Shown here one piece after another: positions 1-7,082 of a stretch of DNA of 61,817 bases. The translations under genes were made by a program, and so were the position numbers. A model generated the notes under the pieces. It worked only from the letters and a program-made list of their open reading frames with translations, searched no databases and was not told the origin of the DNA. How positions within the stretch are numbered: the stretch's first letter is position 1; each line of letters opens with the position of its first letter. The DNA is taken from NCBI RefSeq assembly GCF_900108945.1, contig NZ_FNYE01000043.1:1-61817 (forward strand), given 5' to 3'. The stretch comes from Paraburkholderia diazotrophica. GTDB lineage: Bacteria > Pseudomonadota > Gammaproteobacteria > Burkholderiales > Burkholderiaceae.

Positions 1-485
1 CAGCCGGCGGGAATCGGATACGGCTTGCCGCCCGCGGCGCGCACGCTGTCGAGCGCCTCTTCCCAGCTCCTGCGAATGCCGATGTCGAAGCCGTCGGGCA
101 CGAGCCGCACGTCGGCGCCCATGATGCGCGACATCTGGATATTGCCGACGCGGTCATACACGGCGTCGTAGTAGTTGACCCAGTTCTCCTGCACGAGCAC
201 GCACTTCATGCCGAGATGCGCGGCGACGGCAGCGACCTGGCGCGTCTGGTTCGACTGGATGCCGCCGATCGACACGAGCGTATCGCAGCCTTGCGCAAGC
301 GCGTCGGGGATCAGGTATTCGAGCTTGCGCGTCTTGTTGCCGCCGAACGCAAGGCCGCTGTTGCAGTCCTCGCGTTTCGCGTAAAGCTCGACCTTGCCGC
401 CGAGATGCTCCGAGAGCCGCTTGAGCGGCTGGATCGGCGTCGGCCCGAAGGTCAGAGGGTAGCGGGGGAAGCGTTGCAGGTTCAT
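1..485 (-). CDS. acdS: 1-aminocyclopropane-1-carboxylate (ACC) deaminase, 5' part only
   Basis: PLP enzyme that cleaves ACC, the plant ethylene precursor, to 2-oxobutyrate and ammonia in the cytoplasm. The gene starts at the ATG at 483-485 and runs off the left edge, so only about 161 N-terminal residues are visible (the family is about 338). The translation begins MNLQRFPRYPLTFGPTPIQ and carries the PLP-lysine region GGNKTRKLEYL, the SIGGIQSNQTRQVAA segment and the QENWVNYYDAVYDRVGN segment that are typical of true ACC deaminases. D-cysteine desulfhydrase is the usual confusion, but these N-terminal segments favour AcdS. It is divergent from an Lrp-type regulator, the standard acdS/acdR arrangement. 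The active-site residues toward the C terminus lie outside the window. Confidence 0.93.
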   Translation of the reverse strand, partial: MNLQRFPRYPLTFGPTPIQPLKRLSEHLGGKVELYAKREDCNSGLAFGGNKTRKLEYLIPDALAQGCDTLVSIGGIQSNQTRQVAAVAAHLGMKCVLVQENWVNYYDAVYDRVGNIQMSRIMGADVRLVPDGFDIGIRRSWEEALDSVRAAGGKPYPIPAG

Positions 486-683
486 GGTCGAAGGTCCGTT
501 GGTCTGGGAAGGGCGCGCATCGGCGTCCGATGCTTGCACGCAAACGAAGCGGCAAACGATGCCGCGCGTTGACAGACATGATAGAAAAGACCCGGCGAAA
601 TGAGCTTGCTAAATAAAGCGGTCAGCGATAATTTTGCAATGCAGCGATGAATATCGACATTTTTTTATTTTCCATAACGCCCT
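486..683. promoter_or_regulatory. acdS/acdR divergent intergenic region
   Basis: This 198-bp AT-richer gap separates the divergent acdS and acdR starts. On the acdS strand a sigma70-like pair can be read: TTGCAA (about 634-639), a 17-bp spacer and TTATTT (about 611-616). The match is only partial. In studied relatives this interval carries an Lrp box plus CRP/FNR-type sites and AcdR acts on it. I cannot assign individual boxes from one sequence. Confidence 0.45.
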
Positions 684-1205
684 ATGTGCGCAACGAAATT
701 ACGCAGACCGAGTACAGGTGCGAGTCGAACCGAACCGGCGCCGCTTTCGCAGCACGATCGTATCGACCGCGCGATCCTCAAGCAGCTCCAGCAGGACGCA
801 TCGATTTCGAACGTCGCGCTCGCGGCGAAGGTGAAGCTGAGCGCGCCTGCCTGCTTGCGGCGCGTCGAACGGCTCAAGGAGATGGGGCTGATCCGCGCGA
901 CGGTCGCGCTGCTCGATCCGAAAGCGGTCGGCGCGGGCATGCTGGTGGTGATCGGCGTCGTGCTCGACCGCTCGACGCCCGAGACGTTCGCCGCGTTCGA
1001 AAAGGCCGCGCAAAAGGTGTCGGGCTGCATGGAATGCCACGTCGTCACGGGCGAGTTCGACTATTTCATGCTCGTGCGAACGCGCGATAGCGAGAGCTTC
1101 AACCGGCTGCACGCGGAGCAATTGCTGTACCTGCCCGGCGTGCGGCAAATTCGCAGCTTCATGGTGCTCAAGGAAATCCTCTCCACGACTAGGTTTCCGC
1201 TTTGA
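684..1205 (+). CDS. acdR: Lrp/AsnC-family regulator of acdS
   Basis: Transcription factor of 173 residues. A winged helix-turn-helix occupies about residues 25-80 (HDRIDRAILKQLQQDASIS through APACLRRVERLKEMGLI). An Lrp C-terminal ligand-sensing/oligomerisation domain follows at about 85-165, with the family segments VTGEFDYFMLVRTRD and LPGVRQIRSFMVLKEI. The divergent position beside acdS identifies it as AcdR, the leucine-responsive-type activator of ACC deaminase; this rests on family and context. The ATG at 684 has no strong Shine-Dalgarno. The N-terminal extension of about 22 residues before the HTH is usual for AcdR-like proteins. Confidence 0.88.
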   Translation: MCATKLRRPSTGASRTEPAPLSQHDRIDRAILKQLQQDASISNVALAAKVKLSAPACLRRVERLKEMGLIRATVALLDPKAVGAGMLVVIGVVLDRSTPETFAAFEKAAQKVSGCMECHVVTGEFDYFMLVRTRDSESFNRLHAEQLLYLPGVRQIRSFMVLKEILSTTRFPL

Positions 1206-1310
1206 TCCGCAGAAAGTGCCGTGGCGTCAGGGTTTGAACGGCATGCCCACGGCGCGCGCGTGCTTATACAATAGCCGCGCGGACCAGGCCAGATAAGGCA
1301 AGGCCAGGCC

Positions 1311-3785
1311 ATGTCTGGCCAGAAGCGACGATCGGACATCGGACATCGGGCGATGAGCGACGACAGCAACCTCGCCGGCAATGCTGCCGGAACGGGCGCG
1401 GAACAACACACGCCGCACGCGACGCAGTGCGCCGAGGCGAGCGGCATGGATGCGCGCGCCACGAATCTCAGCACCGAATGGCTGCACCTGTGGGCTGAGT
1501 CCACCACCGACTACGCGATCTTTGCACTCTCGCCGGATGGCACGATCATCAGCTGGAACCGCGGCGGCGAGAGCATTCACGGCTACAAGGCGGACGAAAT
1601 TCTCGGCCAGCATGTACGCGCGCTGTACATCGAAGAAGACCGTCGCGCCGGCGTGCCGGAGACGGACCTGCGGCGAGCGCGGGACGAGGGCCGCCATGAA
1701 TTCGACGGCTGGCGCGTGCGCAAGGACGGCAGCCTTTTCTGGGCGAACGTCATCATGACGGCGCTGTATTCGCCCGACGGCGAACTGCTCGGCTACGGCC
1801 GCGTCGTGCGCGATATCAGCGACAAGAAGAACGCACAGGATGCCGCGATGGAAAGCGACCGGCGCTTTCGCCTGCTCGTGCAGGGCGTGAACGACTACGC
1901 GATCTTCATGCTATCGCCGGAAGGCTACGTGACCAACTGGAATCCGGGCGCGCGGCGCATCAAGGGCTACACCGACGAGCAGATCATCGGCTCGCATTTC
2001 TCGTGCTTCTACACGCCGGAAGATGCCGCTGCGGGCCTGCCGCAACGCGGGCTCGCGACGGCCGCGCGCGAAGGACGCTTCGAGGCGGAAGGCTGGCGCG
2101 TGCGGCGCGACGGCAGCCGCTTTTGGGCGCACGTCGTGATCGATGCAATCCGCGACGATCACGGCGCACTGGTCGGCTTCGCGAAGATCACGCGCGACGT
2201 CACCGAGCGCCGCCAGGCAGAGGAACTCCTCGACCAGACACGCCGCGCGCTGTTCCAGTCGCAGAAGATGGAAGCGCTCGGCCAGTTGACGGGCGGCGTC
2301 GCGCACGACTTCAACAACGTGCTGCAAGTGCTGCGCGGCAACCTCGAACTGCTCGGCGCGCGACAGGACGATGCGTGGAGCAGGGCGCGCATCGGCCGCG
2401 CGATCGAGGCCGTCGAGCGCGGATCGAAGCTCGCGTCGCAACTGCTTGCATTCGGGCGCCGCCAGACGCTGCTGCCCGTCGTCGCGAATCTGCGCGACAT
2501 GCTGCGCGGCATGGAAGACCTGTTGCGCCGCGCGCTCGGCGAACGCGTGCACGTGAAGATCCACAACACGCCTTCGGACGGCGAGCTGTGGAACGTGCTC
2601 GTCGATACGCATCAGCTCGAAAACGTCGTGCTCAATCTGGCGATCAACTCGCGCGATGCAATGCCCGCAGGCGGCGTGCTTACGCTCGAACTCTCGAATG
2701 CCGTGCTCGACAGGTACGCCACGGCCGCATCGCATATCGAGCCCGGCGAGTACGTGAAGCTGAGCGTCGCCGATACGGGCACGGGCATGAGCGCCGAAGT
2801 CGTCGAGCGTGCGTTCGATCCGTTCTATACGACGAAGCCCGCGGGACAGGGCACGGGCCTTGGCCTGAGCATGGCATACGGCTTCGTGCTCCAAAGCGGC
2901 GGGCATATCGAACTGTCGAGCACGCCGGACGTGGGCACGACGGTGACGATCTATCTGCCGCGCTCGCTCGAAGCGGTTGTCACGCGGCCCGTCGAGTCAG
3001 CAGGGGCGCAGACGGAGGAGGACTTGCGCGGACACGAAACGGTGCTCGTCGTCGAGGACGACCGGCGCGTGCAGCTGACCGTGGTCGACATGCTGTCGCA
3101 GCTCGGCTATAGCGTGCTGACGGCCAACGACGCATCGGAAGCGCTGACCGTATTGCGCAGCGGCGCGAAAGTCGACGTGCTGTTCAGCGACATCGTGATG
3201 CCGGGGCCGCTGTTGAGCCCGGAGATGGCACGCCAGGCACTGCTGATGCGGCCCGCGTTGAAGGTGCTCTTCACGTCGGGCCATACGCGCGACACGACGG
3301 GGCTCGACACGCAGATCCGTCACGGCGCCGATCTGCTGCGAAAGCCGTACAGCCGTTTGCAACTGGCGCGCAAGCTGCGCGACATGCTCGACGGCACGGC
3401 GCTCGCGACGCGTGCCGACGAGCCGGCCACGACTCGCGTGTTGAGCATACTCGTGGTGGAAGACGAGCCGGATGCGCGTGAGGCGCTATGTGAGTTGCTC
3501 GGCATGCTGGGTCACCGATACGAGGCAGTGAGCGACGCGAAAGAGGCGCTGGCGTGGCTGCAACGTCAGCCGTTCGATGTGCTGTTCACCGATCTCACGT
3601 TGCCCGGCATGTCGGGTGTCGATCTCGCGCGCGAGGCGATCGGCATGAAGTCGGCGGAGAGAGTGGTATTCGCTTCGGGCGCCGAAGCGCCATTGCACGA
3701 CGCGTCGCTGACGTTCGAATGGGTGTCGTTGCGCAAGCCCTATTCGTTCGATCAACTGAAGGACGCGCTCGATTCGCGCGAGTAG
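1311..3785 (+). CDS. PAS-PAS hybrid sensor histidine kinase with two receiver domains
   Basis: An 824-residue soluble hybrid kinase with no transmembrane segment. Domains in order: PAS 1 (about 60-170), PAS 2 (about 185-300, an internal near-duplicate of PAS 1), a HisKA dimerisation domain with the phospho-acceptor in GGVAHDFNN (His332), an HATPase domain with the N box (about 446-450), G1 box DTGTGM (488-493) and G2 box GQGTGLGLS, then receiver 1 (about 576-695, Asp627 in FSDIVMPG) and receiver 2 (about 710-824, Asp761 in FTDLTLPGMSG). It probably senses an internal signal, such as redox state or a small ligand, through the PAS pair. No dedicated output regulator lies next to it. A second ATG at 1353 (MSDDSN) is a possible start; 1311 is used because AAGG lies just upstream. 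Confidence 0.9.
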   Translation: MSGQKRRSDIGHRAMSDDSNLAGNAAGTGAEQHTPHATQCAEASGMDARATNLSTEWLHLWAESTTDYAIFALSPDGTIISWNRGGESIHGYKADEILGQHVRALYIEEDRRAGVPETDLRRARDEGRHEFDGWRVRKDGSLFWANVIMTALYSPDGELLGYGRVVRDISDKKNAQDAAMESDRRFRLLVQGVNDYAIFMLSPEGYVTNWNPGARRIKGYTDEQIIGSHFSCFYTPEDAAAGLPQRGLATAAREGRFEAEGWRVRRDGSRFWAHVVIDAIRDDHGALVGFAKITRDVTERRQAEELLDQTRRALFQSQKMEALGQLTGGVAHDFNNVLQVLRGNLELLGARQDDAWSRARIGRAIEAVERGSKLASQLLAFGRRQTLLPVVANLRDMLRGMEDLLRRALGERVHVKIHNTPSDGELWNVLVDTHQLENVVLNLAINSRDAMPAGGVLTLELSNAVLDRYATAASHIEPGEYVKLSVADTGTGMSAEVVERAFDPFYTTKPAGQGTGLGLSMAYGFVLQSGGHIELSSTPDVGTTVTIYLPRSLEAVVTRPVESAGAQTEEDLRGHETVLVVEDDRRVQLTVVDMLSQLGYSVLTANDASEALTVLRSGAKVDVLFSDIVMPGPLLSPEMARQALLMRPALKVLFTSGHTRDTTGLDTQIRHGADLLRKPYSRLQLARKLRDMLDGTALATRADEPATTRVLSILVVEDEPDAREALCELLGMLGHRYEAVSDAKEALAWLQRQPFDVLFTDLTLPGMSGVDLAREAIGMKSAERVVFASGAEAPLHDASLTFEWVSLRKPYSFDQLKDALDSRE

Positions 3786-3795
3786 TGCGCGGCGT

Positions 3796-4530
3796 TTATC
3801 GCTTGCCATTCGACGGCTTCGGCGTCTTGCCGTCGTCTGCTTCTTTCTTGCCGCTCTCTCGCGCTGCTTCCCGATGTGCGACGGTTCCCGCTTCGTGCAA
3901 CGCCGCGACGATCGCCGCGTACGCGCGATCACGCGTCGCTTCATCCGGCGCGCGCAACGCAAACGACGGGTGATAGGTCGGCACGACATGCCGGCCGCCG
4001 TGCTCGAGCACCTTGCCGACGACTGCCTGAAGCCGCGCGTCGCGATCATCGAGGATTGCCTTCAACGCGGTTGCGCCGAGCGCGACGATCACACGCGGCC
4101 CGACTGAACTCAGCTCGCGCTCCAGCCAGTAGTGACATGCATCGATCTCGCGCTGCGCGGGCGTCTTGTGCATCCTGCGCTTGCCGCGCGGCTCCCACTT
4201 GAAATGCTTGACGGCATTCGTCACGTAGACATCGTGGCGGGCCACGCCCGCTTCTTCGAGCGCATTGTCGAGCAACTGGCCGGCGGGGCCGACGAACGGC
4301 TTGCCCTGCTGGTCCTCCTTGTCGCCCGGCTGCTCGCCGACGAGCATGATCGGCGCGCGCTTCGGACCCATGCCGCCGACGGCTTGCGTCGCCTTCGACC
4401 ACAACGCGCAACGCCGGCAATCGTCGAGGCGCCCCGGCTGCTGATCGGGTTCGACGTCCGCATCGTTGCGCGCCGCGCGTTTCGATGGAGCCGTTTCGTC
4501 GGAAGGCGGAGTGGTTTTGCGAGTGCTCAT
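3796..4530 (-). CDS. udgX: UdgX-type uracil-DNA glycosylase
   Basis: DNA repair protein of the Fe-S uracil-DNA glycosylase superfamily, 244 residues from the ATG at 4530. Visible motifs: CRRC (38-41) and Cys132 as cluster ligands, GEQPGDKED (65-73, motif 1), NAVKHF (105-110), the inserted loop GKRRMHKTP (116-124) and TYHPSFAL (185-192, motif 2). The KRR-hydrophobic-H insertion is the hallmark of UdgX, whose loop His forms a covalent bond with the abasic site after uracil excision. That His is kept here (His121), with Met in place of the usual Ile. A basic, lysine-rich C-terminal tail follows about residue 215. An in-frame TTG at 4578 has a GAGG eight bases upstream, so a 16-residue extension is possible, but those codons are poor in G/C at third positions. 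Confidence 0.85.
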   Translation of the reverse strand: MSTRKTTPPSDETAPSKRAARNDADVEPDQQPGRLDDCRRCALWSKATQAVGGMGPKRAPIMLVGEQPGDKEDQQGKPFVGPAGQLLDNALEEAGVARHDVYVTNAVKHFKWEPRGKRRMHKTPAQREIDACHYWLERELSSVGPRVIVALGATALKAILDDRDARLQAVVGKVLEHGGRHVVPTYHPSFALRAPDEATRDRAYAAIVAALHEAGTVAHREAARESGKKEADDGKTPKPSNGKR

Positions 4531-4729
4531 GACGTCGTTCGAAGGTGTGCGTGCTGCATGTATGGTCGAGGAGAGCAATTGACGTACCTCAGCGGGTCAA
4601 ATGCCGGGCCGAATGCCGGGTCGCGTTTCGATCCTCATTGCGACACTGAGCCGATCAAAGCGGCGGAATGCTTTTTGCGGCACGACAGGGCGAGGCAGTA
4701 CCCGGATCATGACCACTCTGGAGGCCGAT

Positions 4730-5131
4730 ATGAGCACACTGAATCCCGACGATGAAGGACGTCCCGTGGTGCGGCAGACGGGGCACGACAACGCATCGCT
4801 TGGTCCGAGCGATTCTTCCGATAGCGGCAGCGACGTGACGGGCGCGAAGCGTCACGACTTCGACAAGGAAAACGAACTCGACAATCACGCGCTCGAAACA
4901 GGCGAAACCGAACTTTCGAGCGATTCGGACCGCTCAGGCACGGGCGAACGCGCATCCGCGGATGGCGATTCGACGCTCGAACAGAACGAAGACATCGATG
5001 TCGATCGGGTGATCAGCGCGACGGGAGAAGAAGAGCCAGAAGAAGGCGTCAAGGATGAACTGGCCGAAGGCTCCGTCGAAGACGCGCAGACCGATGACGA
5101 GCAGGATGAACGGGACGAGCGAAAGACGTGA
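4730..5131 (+). CDS. Acidic, Ser/Asp/Glu-rich hypothetical protein
   Basis: A 133-residue, highly charged protein with no predicted membrane segment or signal peptide. The start is set by an excellent Shine-Dalgarno, GGAGG at 4720-4724, five bases before the ATG at 4730; the longer upstream reading has no such signal. The sequence is dominated by Asp, Glu, Ser, Thr and Gly and is probably largely disordered. The C terminus (DAQTDDEQDERDERKT) is very acidic. No domain was recognised. It lies in line with the glycine-zipper protein that follows about 120 bp downstream and may share stress-type expression, which is inference. Confidence 0.72.
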   Translation: MSTLNPDDEGRPVVRQTGHDNASLGPSDSSDSGSDVTGAKRHDFDKENELDNHALETGETELSSDSDRSGTGERASADGDSTLEQNEDIDVDRVISATGEEEPEEGVKDELAEGSVEDAQTDDEQDERDERKT

Positions 5132-5249
5132 TGCGTGACGGTGCGCAGGGCAGTGCGCGCGGGCGCATGCCTTGCTCATTCAATGCGTAGCGGGACGGCA
5201 AATAAGCTGCCGTCCTTGATCGAATGAAGTCTGGAAGAAGGGAGGCATC

Positions 5250-5852
5250 ATGTCGCTTATCGTTGCCGCACGATTCACCACTTTTCCGGCAGCCGAAGAT
5301 GCAGCAGAACGGCTCTTTGCGGCCGGTTTCGTCGAAGAAGACGTGTCGCTGTTTTTCGTCAATCCGCGCGGGCAGCACGCGCGCTATCCGATCGGCGGAG
5401 ACCAGAACAAGGACGCCGCTTCCGTCGATGTGCCGAAAGGCGCGGGCATGGGCGTGACGGTGGGCGCGGTCATCGGCGCGATCGTCGGTGTCGGCATTTT
5501 TACGGCGTTTTCGGCGCCCGTGCTGGTGTCCGCGATCGCGGCCGGGGTCGGCGCATATATCGGCTCGCTGATCGGCGCGATGTACAGGACGCGCGACAAC
5601 GACACGAATATGCGGCCCGAGCGTGTCCACTACGAGCAGCGCGACTCAGGCGTGCTGCTTGCCGTCCACGTGACGCCGGACACGCAGCAGCAGGCGGCCC
5701 AAGTGTTGCGCGACGCGGGGGGCGCGTCGATCGAGCGCGCGACGGGACGCTGGCAGCAGGGACGCTGGGCGGATTTCGATCCGACGCGGCCGCCGCAGCC
5801 CGTGCAAGCCGACCGATCTGCCGGGGACAGGCCGCGCGAACGGCATGCGTGA
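5250..5852 (+). CDS. Hypothetical membrane protein with central glycine-zipper segment
   Basis: A 200-residue protein. Residues 1-60 and 125-180 are soluble and resemble small alpha/beta modules that handle values such as RFTTFPAAEDAAERLFAAGF and LLAVHVTPDTQQQAAQVLR. Between them, about 67-113 is a glycine/alanine-rich hydrophobic stretch (GAGMGVTVGAVIGAIVGVG, then two more short segments) of the glycine-zipper type. That suggests an inner-membrane hairpin of two helices. The Shine-Dalgarno GGGAGG lies just before the ATG. Similar proteins are widespread in Burkholderia and are usually unnamed. It is followed by a strong hairpin terminator at 5897-5940. Confidence 0.75.
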   Translation: MSLIVAARFTTFPAAEDAAERLFAAGFVEEDVSLFFVNPRGQHARYPIGGDQNKDAASVDVPKGAGMGVTVGAVIGAIVGVGIFTAFSAPVLVSAIAAGVGAYIGSLIGAMYRTRDNDTNMRPERVHYEQRDSGVLLAVHVTPDTQQQAAQVLRDAGGASIERATGRWQQGRWADFDPTRPPQPVQADRSAGDRPRERHA

Positions 5853-5896
5853 CAGGCAGACAATCGAAACGTCAAATACGGCGATATAGACAAAAC

Positions 5897-5940
5897 GAAC
5901 GCAGCGCGCGGCATCGATGCCGTGCGCTGCGTTCTTTCAT
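5897..5940 (+). terminator. Rho-independent terminator after the glycine-zipper gene
   Basis: A stem of 18 bp with one mismatch pairs 5897-5914 with 5917-5934 (GAACGCAGCGC and GCGCTGCGTTC at the ends) around a 2-base CG turn, followed by TTTCATT. It lies 44 bp after the stop of the upstream gene. The remaining gap up to 6082 holds nothing else I can recognise. Confidence 0.7.
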
Positions 5941-6082
5941 TGGGCTTTCGCCGCGTTCGTTGCCCCTGTTAGGTGTTCAGGGCAAGCGCGATGCGTTACA
6001 GGTCAATGAGGAGTCAATGAGCCGGATTGTTGACGCGTTTAGCGATGCAATGCCGGGCTATTCTCCTCGTCGGCTCGCGCGA

Positions 6083-6238
6083 TCAGCGGCCTTCGTCCTC
6101 GTCTTCTTCATCATCCAGGTCGTCCTCGATTTCGTCTTCGTCTTCGAGCAGGATCCGGCCCATGCCGACGCCCACATCCTTGTCTGCGTAAGGTTGGCGC
6201 GGGGCGTTTTCGTCCGGGGCGTAATTCTTTCTGACCAT
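6083..6238 (-). CDS. Small acidic-tailed protein (51 residues)
   Basis: A 51-residue protein starting MVRKNYAPDENAPRQPYADK and ending in an almost pure Asp/Glu tail (DEDEIEDDLDDEEDEDEGR). The start at 6238 is chosen because GGAG lies six bases upstream on the minus strand. A second ATG four codons earlier (6250) is possible. No domain is recognised, and the protein is probably disordered. It lies about 70 bp downstream of the EEP-family gene on the same strand and may be the last gene of that operon. Confidence 0.6.
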   Translation of the reverse strand: MVRKNYAPDENAPRQPYADKDVGVGMGRILLEDEDEIEDDLDDEEDEDEGR

Positions 6239-6308
6239 TGGCAGCTCCATGAAGAAAGTTGAACGGACCGGCAGAGGATCGGGCAGCGCGCCCGCATCTC
6301 CCGGCTGG

Positions 6309-7082
6309 CTATACATGATGCTCTCGTGCGATCCGCGCGACCAGTGGTAAGTGATCCGATGCAACACGCGCGAGCATGCTGCGATGCACATGGACGTCGA
6401 GCAGGCGGCTTGCGGGATGCATCCAGATACGATCGAGCGCAAATACGGGGAAGCGCGACGGAAACGTGCGCGGCGCGGGTGCGGCGCGAAAATGCGTGAC
6501 GAGCATGCGCAGCGCGTGACCCCAGACGAACCATTCGTTGATGTCGCCCATCAGGATCACGGGCATGCGCGGCGTGTCGAACGCGGCGATCAGCGCGCGG
6601 ATCTGTGCACGGCGTTCGCGCGCCGACAGCCCAAGGTGCGTCGCGACGACCCGCAGCGCGCCCGCCACGCCGCTCGCGTGTTCGGTATCGACATCGACAT
6701 CGAGCGCACCGCGCGCTTCGCGCCGGCCGAACGACAGATCGAGCGCGCGTGTCGCGCGGATGGGGAGGCGGCTCAGGATCGCGTTGCCATAGCGGCGCTC
6801 GGGCGTATCGAGCGTCGGACCTGCGATGGCCTCCATACCCGTCGTTTCGCGCAAGATCGGCAGCGCATTTGGCGCGAAGCTGCCGCCCAGCGGGACTTCC
6901 TGCAATGCAACGACGTCCGCGTCGAGTTCGCCGATCACGGCGGCGATCCGTTCGGCCGAACGCACGCCGTCCGTGCCGATTGCGCCGTGGATGTTGTACG
7001 TGGCAAGACGCAGCGCCTGCGCGTCGACATGGGTTTTTGCGGAGGGCGCCAAGGCGCGCTGGGTCAGTTGCGTGTCGTTCAT
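6309..7082 (-). CDS. Endonuclease/exonuclease/phosphatase (EEP) family protein
   Basis: A 257-residue protein of the EEP (DNase I-like) fold. Family signatures in order: LRLATYNIHGAIG (Asn and metal-site strand, about 25-37), ALQEVPLGG (catalytic Glu about 60), THLGLSARERRAQI (about 155), MGDINEW (metal-binding Asp/Asn, about 185), LDRIWMHP and the final SDHLPLVARI (catalytic Asp-His). All metal and catalytic residues of the family are present. The substrate could be a nucleic acid, a phosphoinositide-like lipid or another phosphodiester. Its ATG overlaps the stop of the upstream phospholipase D/VTT gene by four bases (ATGA), so the two are translationally coupled; this favours a phospholipid-related role. 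Confidence 0.88.
   Translation of the reverse strand: MNDTQLTQRALAPSAKTHVDAQALRLATYNIHGAIGTDGVRSAERIAAVIGELDADVVALQEVPLGGSFAPNALPILRETTGMEAIAGPTLDTPERRYGNAILSRLPIRATRALDLSFGRREARGALDVDVDTEHASGVAGALRVVATHLGLSARERRAQIRALIAAFDTPRMPVILMGDINEWFVWGHALRMLVTHFRAAPAPRTFPSRFPVFALDRIWMHPASRLLDVHVHRSMLARVASDHLPLVARIAREHHV

Noticed and set aside
569..574. TTGACA as a -35 for acdR
   Set aside because: No acceptable -10 at 16-18 bp (the position reads CCGGCG).
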